Assembly (NCBI RefSeq): GCF_003628445.1
Contig: NZ_RBZO01000028.1
Location: 1-55,704 of the forward strand
DNA: 55,704 bases
Origin: Oceanobacillus bengalensis
Lineage (GTDB): Bacteria; Bacillota; Bacilli; Bacillales; Amphibacillaceae
Direction: 5' to 3'
In this document: positions 26,073 to 34,342 of the stretch, piece after piece
How positions within the stretch are numbered: position 1 is the stretch's first letter
Layout of the letters: each line of letters starts with the position of its first letter
Translations under genes and position numbers: made by a program
Notes under the pieces: model-generated
Seen by the model: only the letters and a program-made list of their open reading frames with translations
Told to the model about the DNA's origin: nothing
Database searches by the model: none

Positions 26073-26784
26073 CCTTATCCACTAAAATCCGCATTCGATA
26101 CACATTCATCGTAGTCTCTGCTAGTTGGTCCATCAAATTATGGTTTGCGTAGGCACCAACAATTGCACCGAACCCAGGGATTAACTGAAACATTTTAATT
26201 AAATCAATATGGTCTCTGTACTCCTGCTGAAAAACACGCCAATCCATATCTGTTAATTTTCCCTTTTGTTCCTCCCAATGTTCAAGAATATATAATGTTT
26301 CTCTTCTCTTTTCTTCACTAGAAAAAGCGAGTTGAAAAACATGGAGAATAAATAAGCGCTCTGCATATATGTTTGTATCAAACCCATAAATAGCTGCTGC
26401 TTCAAATAGAAATTTTATTTTTATGGATAATAATAAGGGGAAATCCACAGCGCCAAGCAGAATTCCCCCCGCACCAGTACCTGCTCCCTCCACAACCGCT
26501 GTTTTACGATAGGTCGCAAACTTCTCCTTTAATCGTTCCTCTTTCTCATAAAGGCTCATTTCCATTCCAATCGCTGGCTTTGTCGTTAGATTAGAACCGA
26601 CCAAAGTTGCCTTCACCATATTCTTTATACTGTCAGTCACAATCTTATGAGCTTTTTCTGGAATCCAACTATTTATCTTATTCTGCGCTTTTTTCGAGAA
26701 GCGGTTTAACGTTCCTGACTGTTTCATTATTTTTATTCGCCAATCCTGCACCTCATCATATACTTTTCTTTCATATTCGTTCAT
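26068..26784 (-). CDS. EcsC-family protein
   Basis: This 238-residue protein has the EcsC core AVVEGAGTGAGGILLGAVDFPLLLSIKIKFLFE, a Gly-rich amphipathic segment followed by helices. The family is named after the third gene of the B. subtilis ecs operon, but this copy stands alone and its function is unknown. It may associate with the membrane through the Gly-rich region. Confidence 0.82.
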   Translation of the reverse strand: MNEYERKVYDEVQDWRIKIMKQSGTLNRFSKKAQNKINSWIPEKAHKIVTDSIKNMVKATLVGSNLTTKPAIGMEMSLYEKEERLKEKFATYRKTAVVEGAGTGAGGILLGAVDFPLLLSIKIKFLFEAAAIYGFDTNIYAERLFILHVFQLAFSSEEKRRETLYILEHWEEQKGKLTDMDWRVFQQEYRDHIDLIKMFQLIPGFGAIVGAYANHNLMDQLAETTMNVYRMRILVDKE

Positions 26785-26879
26785 TTAATCACCCTTTTAG
26801 CAATCGTATAAGCAGTAATACGAATCTACATCTAAAAAGGTTCTAACAATCAAAAGGAACGTTCAAACAACATCACCGT

Positions 26880-27398
26880 TTATATCTGCTTCCGGTAATA
26901 ATTTATTTTTCGCTTTATGGAGAAAAGTAAAAACACATATAAAAGAATAACAGAGAAAACAATCGTGCTCGATATAATACTAACTAAACCACTATTGTCC
27001 CACATTAAGAATAGTCCTGACTGAATTGCAATTAAACTAAGGAAGATAGCCACATACATGTTCATCATTCTTTGCAGGGATTCCGCGACAGATTCTGGAT
27101 CCGAATATATTTTTTTAAATCCTGATTTATCCGCTTCTGTTCGAAAGTAATGAAAAGACTCGAGATAACTCATCATATGCTGCCATCCTGCATCCTTATA
27201 GAGTTGGAAATATACCTCATCCGTGTCTTGTCGAAAGTCTGTTTGATAAACATAAGAAACGGCTGCATCCTGTTCAAAATAATAGAAGCCATACTTATAT
27301 TTCGTAAAATGATACCCATTCTGCGACATTTCTGTTAGCCACGCTTCTTCCTTTTCAATATTTGACGCAAGAAAAAACCGAAACTTTTTAATGGCCAT
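26880..27398 (-). CDS. DUF2812 membrane protein
   Basis: This 172-residue protein has an N-terminal soluble DUF2812 domain (KKFRFFLASNIEKEEAWL, then QNGYHF, then AGWQHMMSYLESFHYF) and two C-terminal hydrophobic helices. The family is nearly always coupled to a PadR regulator, as here; the genes overlap by 11 nt. It probably acts as a membrane sensor or effector whose output is controlled by PadR. Confidence 0.8.
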   Translation of the reverse strand: MAIKKFRFFLASNIEKEEAWLTEMSQNGYHFTKYKYGFYYFEQDAAVSYVYQTDFRQDTDEVYFQLYKDAGWQHMMSYLESFHYFRTEADKSGFKKIYSDPESVAESLQRMMNMYVAIFLSLIAIQSGLFLMWDNSGLVSIISSTIVFSVILLYVFLLFSIKRKINYYRKQI

Positions 27399-27741
27399 TT
27401 TTTTCTCCCCCTAAATGATTGATAAATTCCTTTGCATTCTCAATAAGTGACGATAAGCGTCGATATTCCATTTTCAACACGTCGATTCCTAACTCGGTTA
27501 ATTCATAATATTTCCGTCGGTCATTGATATCTATTTCTCCTGTTGTTATTGTTATTATTCTCTGCTTTTCAAGCTTCCCTAATGCCCCATACAACGTACC
27601 TGGTCCCATCGTTACTTCACCATGGCTAATTTCTTCAACATCCTGCATAATTGCATACCCATGCCTGATTTCCCTAAGCGATAATAATATATAATAGGTC
27701 GCTTGGGACAACGGCAAAAAATCACTTGCTTTCTTTGTCAT
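27388..27741 (-). CDS. PadR-family regulator (PadR-DUF2812 module)
   Basis: This 117-residue PadR winged helix reads ATYYILLSLREIRHGYAIM, then GPGTLYGALGKLEKQRII, then a basic wing and dimer helix. ATG 27741 is chosen (AAAGGTGA 8 nt upstream); a GTG at 27753 would abut that site. A strong promoter and stacked palindromes lie directly upstream. Confidence 0.85.
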   Translation of the reverse strand: MTKKASDFLPLSQATYYILLSLREIRHGYAIMQDVEEISHGEVTMGPGTLYGALGKLEKQRIITITTGEIDINDRRKYYELTELGIDVLKMEYRRLSSLIENAKEFINHLGGEKNGH

Positions 27742-27761
27742 CTTCTCACTCACCTTTTATA

Positions 27762-27819
27762 TCGCGACTCGATATATATCGTCTATCGATATAATAGCAT
27801 ATTATATTCATTTACTCAA
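27762..27819 (-). promoter_or_regulatory. padR promoter with stacked palindromes
   Basis: On the minus strand: -35 TTGAGT (27819-27814), 17 bp, -10 TATTAT (27796-27791). From the -10 downstream lie TATCGATA (27784-27791), CGATATATATCG (27770-27781) and TCGCGA (27762-27767), three adjacent perfect palindromes sharing TATCG-like half-sites. They fit a cooperative PadR operator. Confidence 0.65.
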
Positions 27820-27936
27820 TATTTTTCCACAACATTATTGCCTACACTCCTTCATTAATTAATGCATATTTATAGTTCATCAAGGCTCTTCATTATCTGC
27901 ATTTTTAGACTTCCTTCACTTCCCGAGAAAAGAAAA

Positions 27937-27965
27937 TTGATGAACTTATGTTTTTTATCTATACT
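27937..27965 (+). promoter_or_regulatory. Promoter of the GTP cyclohydrolase II operon
   Basis: -35 TTGATG (27937-27942), 17 bp, -10 TATACT (27960-27965). The short leader that follows has no FMN riboswitch. Confidence 0.65.
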
Positions 27966-27998
27966 AAGTGAAAGTGGTACAAAAAAGGAGTTTAGACA

Positions 27999-28760
27999 AT
28001 GGAACAAATAAAGCTTGAATCAAAAGTTTTTTCTATCTTAAAAGATAAAATTCAATTAATAAACACGGATGAGAATCGTGCAATATATTTAGTAGGACCA
28101 ATCCGATTACCAGTTAATTTATATGGAGAAACGGTAGAATTCAAATGGTATTGTTGGCTTAATTATGATGAGGTAACTGAGGATTATGAGAAGATTATTG
28201 AAAAGCTATCATCTTCTAACCTAGCCGAATATCAACAATCAAGCGTGCTCGTCTATGGCGATTTCGAAAATACTGACGATGCCCTTATTCGTATGCATTC
28301 CATCTGCCATACTGGGGATATTTTCGGTAGCAAGCGTTGTGACTGTGGTTATCAATTAAAACAATCCATGAAAAAAATTAAGGAGCATGGTGCTGGAGCA
28401 CTGTTTTATTTAGCCAACCACGAAGGTAGAGGAATTGGACTATTCTCCAAAGCAATGGCTTACGTTCTTCAAGAAAATGGTTTCGACACGGTTGAAGCAA
28501 ATGAAGGACTAGGATTTGTTAATGATTCTAGAAACTATGACGATGCAATCCAAGTGTTAAAATCATTACGCCTAAAACCTGTCACATTGATTACGAACAA
28601 CCCGAAAAAACTGGAAGCATTACAAAACGCAGGATTACTCGTATCTGGAAGGGTTCCGCTATGGGGCGATGTTTCGGAATACAATAAAAAATATTTAGAA
28701 ACCAAAGTAACAAAATCAGGACATATGCGTGAAGATGAAGGGACATGTTCGAATGATTAA
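27999..28760 (+). CDS. ribA: GTP cyclohydrolase II (stand-alone RibA type)
   Basis: This 253-residue protein has the zinc site C-x10-C-x-C as Cys103, Cys114, Cys116 (SICHTGDIFGSKRCDCG) and the GTP-binding loop HEGRGIGL. The C-terminal blocks DTVEANEGLGF and GRVPL plus a YLETK tail also fit. The usual loop reads YLRQEGRGIGL; here it is YLANHEGRGIGL. The ~95-residue N-terminal part is not the usual RibB synthase domain, so this is not the bifunctional RibBA of B. subtilis. It opens GTP to the diaminopyrimidine precursor of riboflavin. AAGGAG precedes the ATG. It heads an operon with ribD and a HAD phosphatase. Confidence 0.85.
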   Translation: MEQIKLESKVFSILKDKIQLINTDENRAIYLVGPIRLPVNLYGETVEFKWYCWLNYDEVTEDYEKIIEKLSSSNLAEYQQSSVLVYGDFENTDDALIRMHSICHTGDIFGSKRCDCGYQLKQSMKKIKEHGAGALFYLANHEGRGIGLFSKAMAYVLQENGFDTVEANEGLGFVNDSRNYDDAIQVLKSLRLKPVTLITNNPKKLEALQNAGLLVSGRVPLWGDVSEYNKKYLETKVTKSGHMREDEGTCSND

Positions 28761-29850
28761 TGATGAATTTTACATGGATCTAGCATTACAAAATGCAAGA
28801 TCCATGAAAGGGCAAACGGACCCTAATCCGCTTGTTGGTTCTGTTATTGTAAATGATAACCGAATTGTTGGTGTTGGAACGCACCTAAAAGCAGGTGAAC
28901 CTCATGCAGAAATCCATGCCCTTCGCATGGCTGGGGATAAAGCAAAAGGTGGTACGATTTATGTGACACTTGAACCCTGCTCCCATCACGGGCGAACTGG
29001 CCCCTGTGCAGAAGCTATTGTCCAGGCTGGATTAAAAAAGGTAGTCATTGCAACATTAGACCCCAATCCAATCGTGGCAGGAAATGGCGTTAAAATACTC
29101 CAAGACGCAGGTATCGAAGTAATTACAGGTGTGAGAGAACAAGAATCGATAAAAATGAATGAGGTTTTTAACAAGTACATTGTTAAGAAGAAACCTTTTA
29201 TAACACTAAAAGCAGGCATAACATTAGACGGGAAAGTGGCAACACATACATTCAGTAGTAAATGGATTACTTCTGAAGAGGCAAGAGCAGATGTTCATCA
29301 ACTAAGAAGTGAAAATATGGCCATTCTTGTTGGGATTAATACAGCATTAAAGGACAATCCTGCATTAACCTCACGTATCCCAAATGGCCGTAATCCAATT
29401 CGTATCTTGATGGATTCTAGTTTAAAAATTCCACTTGATTACAATCTTGTATCAGATAACGAGGCAGAAACTTGGATATTTACGAGTAAGAATCATGATT
29501 TTGAGAAAAGAAAAGAATTAGAAAATCGTGGAATAAACATTTTCATTACAAATTCCAAAACATCTGTTGATCCGAATGAAGTGGTAAACAAATTAGGAGA
29601 AAAGGGTATCTCTTCTCTCATAATAGAAGGTGGCGGAAATATTAATGCTTCTTTTTTCGAAAATGGGCTAATTGATAAGGTTATTTTATATATTGCACCA
29701 AAGCTTGTTGGCGGAAAAGATGCACCAACTTTCCTCGAAGGTACAGGTGTCGAGGAAATGAACCAAGCCTTTGAACTAGAAGATACAAATATTAAACGTA
29801 TTGGAAAAGACTTTAAATTTATTGGCTATCCTAAATATGGAGTTAAATAA
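28753..29850 (+). CDS. ribD: RibD-type pyrimidine deaminase/reductase
   Basis: It encodes 365 residues with the two RibD domains. The N-terminal cytidine-deaminase-like zinc site is in PHAEIHAL and EPCSHHGRTGPC. The C-terminal reductase has TLDGKVAT, SKWITSEEAR and VGGKDAPTFLEG. It deaminates and reduces the pyrimidine made by GTP cyclohydrolase II. The start is placed at ATG 28753 (AAGGGA upstream), overlapping the preceding gene by 8 nt; an in-frame ATG at 28729 lies deeper in ribA. Homologues also serve non-flavin pathways such as toxoflavin synthesis. Confidence 0.9.
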   Translation: MINDEFYMDLALQNARSMKGQTDPNPLVGSVIVNDNRIVGVGTHLKAGEPHAEIHALRMAGDKAKGGTIYVTLEPCSHHGRTGPCAEAIVQAGLKKVVIATLDPNPIVAGNGVKILQDAGIEVITGVREQESIKMNEVFNKYIVKKKPFITLKAGITLDGKVATHTFSSKWITSEEARADVHQLRSENMAILVGINTALKDNPALTSRIPNGRNPIRILMDSSLKIPLDYNLVSDNEAETWIFTSKNHDFEKRKELENRGINIFITNSKTSVDPNEVVNKLGEKGISSLIIEGGGNINASFFENGLIDKVILYIAPKLVGGKDAPTFLEGTGVEEMNQAFELEDTNIKRIGKDFKFIGYPKYGVK

Positions 29851-30425
29851 TGATGAGATTTGGTTTTGATATTGATGATACACTTATTAACTTAAGAGAA
29901 CACGCCTTTCACATATATAATCATAAACTGCATAAAAATATCGGACTAGATATTTTTATGCAAATAGGAAGAGTTGAAATCCATGAACCCTTTGGCCTAT
30001 CAGATGAAGAAGGAAAGGAAATGTGGAATAATTCCTTAGAAGAAATTTACTATACGAATTGTCCTGCCTTTCCACATGCAATTGAAACATTGCAGATGCT
30101 AGATAAAGCGGGACATTCAATATTCTATATTACAGCAAGACCAAAGGAGCACGGCGAAAGAACAAAAGAATGGATGAAACAAAAAGGTTTTCCAGTTAAT
30201 GATGCCAGGTTCTTTTACGGAATGAAAGACGAGGAAAAGATAGATATAATCAAAGATTTACACCTTGATTATTATGTTGACGACAAACCTACTATTTTAA
30301 AGACATTAACGAAGGAACCTATCCATTTATTGCTTAAGGATCAACCGTACAATAGAGATATAGACGACTATGAGCGAATGATTAACTGGAAGGATTTCGC
30401 TAAACTTATAAAAACAGAATCCTAA
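29850..30425 (+). CDS. HAD-family phosphatase (5'-nucleotidase-like) of the rib operon
   Basis: This 191-residue protein has HAD motif I FDIDDTL (near the N-terminus), motif II as FYITARP and motif IV as YYVDDKP, resembling YqfW/NT5C-like nucleotidases. It starts inside the ribD stop codon (TAATG), so it is translationally coupled. Riboflavin synthesis needs a phosphatase to remove the phosphate from the RibD product; HAD enzymes do this elsewhere. A role in that step here is an inference from position. Confidence 0.8.
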   Translation: MMRFGFDIDDTLINLREHAFHIYNHKLHKNIGLDIFMQIGRVEIHEPFGLSDEEGKEMWNNSLEEIYYTNCPAFPHAIETLQMLDKAGHSIFYITARPKEHGERTKEWMKQKGFPVNDARFFYGMKDEEKIDIIKDLHLDYYVDDKPTILKTLTKEPIHLLLKDQPYNRDIDDYERMINWKDFAKLIKTES

Positions 30426-30457
30426 TCTATCTAATTGACATAATAAAACAGATACAT

Positions 30458-30491
30458 AAAAGCCTTTCATTGTCCTGATGAAGGGCTTTTA
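30458..30491 (+). terminator. Terminator of the ribA-ribD-HAD operon
   Basis: The stem AAAAGCCTTTCAT / ATGAAGGGCTTTT is interrupted by one mismatch region. T-rich ends follow. Confidence 0.75.
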
Positions 30492-30619
30492 TAGTGCATT
30501 TTATTAACAAAACTTTCATGGACGCAATGACTTACATTATTTCCCTCTTATTTGCAACCCTAAATGGAAATCCAATCCGTTAGATTTATAACTCTTTTTA
30601 CTGTATGCGGCACCTAGAA

Positions 30620-30632
30620 ATATATTGCATAT
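30620..30632 (+). promoter_or_regulatory. Candidate GntR operator (13-mer copy 1)
   Basis: ATATATTGCATAT lies upstream of the gntR -10 (TATACT, 30655-30660). The identical 13-mer occurs inverted in the brnQ promoter (32884-32896), suggesting one regulator acts on both. Confidence 0.6.
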
Positions 30633-30694
30633 ATCATCCCCCTCATTTCTGTAGTATACTATTTTATAAGAATAATTATTTACTGGGAGCGTGT

Positions 30695-31354
30695 ATGAAG
30701 ATGCCTATACCTAGCAATCACTCAAAACCTAATAGACAATCCGCTAAAGAAACAGCATTTAATCAACTGCAACAATGGATTATTGACGGAACATTACTCC
30801 CAGGTGAAAAATTGAATGACACGGAACTTGCTAGCGCCTTGGGGGTAAGTAGAACACCTGTAAGAGAATCCTTACAATTATTAGAAGTACAAGGATTTGT
30901 AGAAATGTTCCCTGGAAAAGCCACACAGGTTACAGAGGTACGAAGGGAAGCCATAAAAGATTTACTTCCACCATTGGCAGCACTTCAAGCATTATCAGCT
31001 GAAATGGCAGTGGAGCATGTAACAGATAGTACATTCACTTTGTTAGAAAAGACAAATATCCGCTTTGCTGAGGCTATTCACTCAGAGAATTATTATGCTG
31101 CACTTAAAATTGATGAGCAATTCCATAAGATTATTATCGATACTGCTAATAATCCATACATAAAATCTATTATTGGATCCTTACAAGCACATGTTAGGCG
31201 CCTATTTTTCCATAACTCTATTATTTTAACGGAAAAATCGATAGAAGATCATCTTCAGATAATACATTTAATGAAACATGGTGATGTATCGACTCTTCAC
31301 GGAAAAATGAGGGAAAATTGGCTCCGTACCATTGAATTTTTTCCAGACATTTAA
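30695..31354 (+). CDS. GntR-family (FadR/FCD subfamily) regulator
   Basis: It encodes 219 residues from ATG 30695 (GGGAG 5 nt upstream); the frame is open further back but covers the promoter. The N-terminal GntR winged helix reads PGEKLNDTELASALGVSRTPVRESLQLLEVQGFVEM; the C-terminal all-helical FCD domain has DEQFHKIIIDTANNPY with metal/ligand-site residues. FCD regulators respond to small organic acids or amino-acid-derived ligands. Neighbours (BrnQ and an aminotransferase) and the shared 13-mer point to control of branched-chain amino acid or methionine-related traffic. Confidence 0.85.
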   Translation: MKMPIPSNHSKPNRQSAKETAFNQLQQWIIDGTLLPGEKLNDTELASALGVSRTPVRESLQLLEVQGFVEMFPGKATQVTEVRREAIKDLLPPLAALQALSAEMAVEHVTDSTFTLLEKTNIRFAEAIHSENYYAALKIDEQFHKIIIDTANNPYIKSIIGSLQAHVRRLFFHNSIILTEKSIEDHLQIIHLMKHGDVSTLHGKMRENWLRTIEFFPDI

Positions 31355-31401
31355 AAAAACCGGTCTTCCTAAGGAGGACCGGTTTTTCTTGTTATTTATG
31401 G

Positions 31402-31452
31402 CTGTTTTCTAAAAGATTGTTAATTGGAGCGGAAATCAACGCGCACTTTACA
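31402..31452. repeat. Core-less copy of the nested palindrome element
   Basis: GTTAATTGGAGC followed at once by GGAAATCAAC-N3-GCACTT reproduces the two outer boundaries of the 48.5-kb element (read on its minus strand) with the ~110-nt structured core missing. The flank CTGTTTTCTAAAAGA also recurs at 48484-48498. It looks like an empty or deleted site of that element. Confidence 0.6.
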
Positions 31453-31489
31453 TCTATAACAACAAACAATACGAAAAGGGCCATATTTA

Positions 31490-32848
31490 TTAAGCTTCCT
31501 GTGTGTTAAATGCTCTTTGTAAACGTGCAACGATACCTGTAACTGCAATAACAATTACTGCTGGAACTAACCACCCAAGTCCTTGATCATATAATGGTAA
31601 GACCTTTTCAAACATATCAATTATAGGAACCAGCCAACCAAAATAATCGATCTCAAGTGAATTGCAAAGTGCTTTTAGACCATCAACAACGCTAAGGGCA
31701 AAAGTTACCGCAATAGTTGATACATATACCATACGTGAATGGTTAAATAACGGCGACAGAAATGCCAATAGCATTAGAACAATTGCTAACGGATAAAGAA
31801 ACATTAATACTGGAATAGAGTAAGTAATTATATTTCCTAATCCAAAGTTTGCTATAACAAATGATAGTGTTGTAAAGAATACTACTAATGTTTTGTAGCT
31901 AAACTTAGGCAAAAGCTTATGGAAATACTCAGCACAAGCTGCGATTAGTCCAATTCCAGTTGTCAAACATGCTAAGATAATAGATACTGCCAACATAACT
32001 GATCCAAATGTTCCAAAGTAGAAAGAAGCTGCACCACTCAGAACAGGGCCACCAGTATCAAACAAACCTAGTGTTCCAGTACTTGTTGCTCCCAAATAGG
32101 CAATTCCCACATACAATGCTCCAAGTAGGATTATTGCAATTACTCCAGATTTTGCAGTTGCCGTAAGAATCTCATTTTTGGAAGTAACACCAAAGGATTT
32201 TACGACATTAATTACAATAATACCAAACACCAACGAAGCAAGAGCATCCATTGTATTATATCCTTCTATGAAACCTTTCATAAATGCCCCACTAGCATAA
32301 GACGCGTCTGGTGCTTGAACTTGTCCCATCGGATTTACTACCGCAGTAACTAACAAAATCGCCAATATGATAACAAGTGTTGGTGCTAATATTTTCCCAA
32401 CATTATCGACAAGTCTTGCAGGATATAGTGAGAATAACAAAACTACTACAAAGAATAATAGAGTAAAGAGAAGCAACGCTATTTGCTTGTAGCCTTCAGG
32501 AATAAAAGTTAGAATTCCAACTTCAAACGCCACTGTCCCAGTACGCGGAATAGCAAAAAAAGGACCTATTGTTAAATATAATAATGAAGTAAAAAATATT
32601 CCATACGCTGGATGGATTCTACTTGAAAGTTCTTGTAAGTCTCGGCTACCAGAGTACCCCATTGCCAAGATTCCAAGAAGGGGTAATCCCACCCCAGTAA
32701 TTAGAAACCCAATTATAGCTGGCAATAGGCTTGTCCCAGAGTATTGTCCAAGCTGTGCTGGAAAAATTAAATTTCCTGCTCCAAAAAACAATGCGAATAG
32801 CATAAGACCAATTGCTAAATATGAAGAAAAGGAAAGCTTATCCTTCAT
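31490..32848 (-). CDS. brnQ: BrnQ branched-chain amino acid:cation symporter
   Basis: This 452-residue protein has twelve hydrophobic segments. It begins with the LIVCS-family hallmark ALFFGAGNLIFP near residue 18, followed by GFLITGVGLPLLGI. It imports leucine, isoleucine and valine with Na+ or H+. GGAGGG precedes the ATG. The promoter (TTGCAT-17-TATGAT) is followed by a copy of the 13-mer also found before gntR. Confidence 0.93.
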   Translation of the reverse strand: MKDKLSFSSYLAIGLMLFALFFGAGNLIFPAQLGQYSGTSLLPAIIGFLITGVGLPLLGILAMGYSGSRDLQELSSRIHPAYGIFFTSLLYLTIGPFFAIPRTGTVAFEVGILTFIPEGYKQIALLLFTLLFFVVVLLFSLYPARLVDNVGKILAPTLVIILAILLVTAVVNPMGQVQAPDASYASGAFMKGFIEGYNTMDALASLVFGIIVINVVKSFGVTSKNEILTATAKSGVIAIILLGALYVGIAYLGATSTGTLGLFDTGGPVLSGAASFYFGTFGSVMLAVSIILACLTTGIGLIAACAEYFHKLLPKFSYKTLVVFFTTLSFVIANFGLGNIITYSIPVLMFLYPLAIVLMLLAFLSPLFNHSRMVYVSTIAVTFALSVVDGLKALCNSLEIDYFGWLVPIIDMFEKVLPLYDQGLGWLVPAVIVIAVTGIVARLQRAFNTQEA

Positions 32849-32883
32849 TTCTGTTCCCTCCTGTAATATCCTACACGTAATTA

Positions 32884-32936
32884 ATATGCAATATATTAGT
32901 TGAATCCATCATACTATTTAACTAATTGAAATGCAA
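32884..32936 (-). promoter_or_regulatory. brnQ promoter with GntR-type 13-mer (copy 2)
   Basis: On the minus strand: -35 TTGCAT (32936-32931), 17 bp, -10 TATGAT (32913-32908). ATATATTGCATAT at 32896-32884 (minus strand), identical to the site before gntR, lies just downstream of the expected start, placed for roadblock repression. Confidence 0.65.
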
Positions 32937-33062
32937 CACATAAAAGTAAATTTTTTGACAATTCTCCGGAAATGGCCCTTGATGTTATGGACACCCCTAG
33001 TAGACATAACCATTCAAATAGTTTAACATTCAATCTATATTTAGAAAAATGAGGGGATTACT

Positions 33063-34226
33063 ATGGATTATTCAAATAGATTAAAGAACTTGCCTCCACA
33101 GTTTTTTGCTTCATTAGTACAAAACGTAACGAAAGCAATTTCCGAAGGTCGCGACGTTATCAATTTAGGACAAGGAAATCCAGATCAACCAACACCGCCA
33201 CATATTGTGAAAACATTACAACAAGCTGCTGAGGATCCAATTACACACAAATACTCGCCATTCCGGGGAACAGTCGCCTTTAAAAGAGCTGCAGCTGACT
33301 TTTATATGCGTGAATACGATGTGGAAATTGATCCACATTCAGAAGTAGCCATTTTATTTGGAACAAAGATTGGCCTAGTCGAGTTGCCGTTAGCTTTAAT
33401 GAACGAAGGAGATTTAATGCTACTACCAGACCCTGGCTATCCTGATTATTTATCAGGTGTTGCACTTGCTAATGTAACATACGAGACATTACCATTACGA
33501 AAGGAAAATCATTTTTTACCGGATTACCAGTTACTAACCCAGGAACAAAAAAAGAAAGCAAAATTACTCTATTTAAACTATCCAAATAATCCTACTGGGG
33601 CAACTGCATCGAAGGAGTTTTTTAGGCAAACTGTAGATCTTGCAAAGGATTCTAGCATTGGAATTGTCCATGACTTTGCATATGGAGCAATTGGTTTTGA
33701 AGGTGTGAAGCCTGTAAGTTTCCTACAAGCAGATGGTGCTAAAGAAGTTGGCGTTGAATTGTATACGCTATCTAAAACATATAATATGGCTGGTTGGCGG
33801 GTTGGTTTTGCAGTAGGTAATGCTGAAATGATTGAGGCGATTAATTTATTGCAAGATCATCTATTTGTTAGCTTGTTTCCAGCTGTACAACAAGCTGCAA
33901 TTGAAGCTTTAACAAAAGACCAGTCAAATGTAACAGCACTTGTTGATCTTTATGAACGGCGTAGAAATACACTTATGAAGGAATGTAAGCGTATTGGGTG
34001 GAATGTCGAAGCGCCAAAAGGCTCTTTCTTCGCTTGGCTACCAGTTCCAAATGGTTTTACAAGTGGAGAATTTGCTGATTTCTTATTAGAAAAAGCAGAC
34101 GTTGCTGTCGCAGCAGGCAATGGCTTTGGAGAATTTGGAGAAGGTTACATTCGTGTCGGCCTACTCGTTGATGAAGAACGTTTAATCGAAGCTGCACAAC
34201 GTATTGAGAAACTAAATATCTTTTAG
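33063..34226 (+). CDS. PLP-dependent aminotransferase (MtnE-like)
   Basis: This 387-residue fold-type I aminotransferase has YLNYPNNPTGA, HDFAYGAIGF and the PLP-lysine loop TLSKTYNMAGWRVGF. The N-terminal QFFASLVQ and INLGQGNPDQPTPPHI closely resemble B. subtilis MtnE, which transaminates ketomethylthiobutyrate in methionine salvage. No S-box riboswitch precedes it and no other mtn gene is nearby, so a branched-chain or aromatic keto-acid role is also possible. The neighbouring BrnQ carrier suits either. Confidence 0.85.
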   Translation: MDYSNRLKNLPPQFFASLVQNVTKAISEGRDVINLGQGNPDQPTPPHIVKTLQQAAEDPITHKYSPFRGTVAFKRAAADFYMREYDVEIDPHSEVAILFGTKIGLVELPLALMNEGDLMLLPDPGYPDYLSGVALANVTYETLPLRKENHFLPDYQLLTQEQKKKAKLLYLNYPNNPTGATASKEFFRQTVDLAKDSSIGIVHDFAYGAIGFEGVKPVSFLQADGAKEVGVELYTLSKTYNMAGWRVGFAVGNAEMIEAINLLQDHLFVSLFPAVQQAAIEALTKDQSNVTALVDLYERRRNTLMKECKRIGWNVEAPKGSFFAWLPVPNGFTSGEFADFLLEKADVAVAAGNGFGEFGEGYIRVGLLVDEERLIEAAQRIEKLNIF

Positions 34227-34342
34227 ATGTTGCTTTTTTAGATATAGGCTGTGACGTAGAAGATATAAAATGCGCAGTAAGGTTACACGCAGAAAAGGTA
34301 TTTTGACTTAAATTCAGGAACCGAGTCCTCAAGGAAGAGAAC

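Noticed and set aside
27830-27998. FMN riboswitch before the ribA/ribD operon
   Set aside because: The conserved RFN element blocks are absent and the space from the promoter to the start is too short.
32937-33062. S-box (SAM) riboswitch before the MtnE-like gene
   Set aside because: None of the conserved S-box helices is present in the ~125 bases available.
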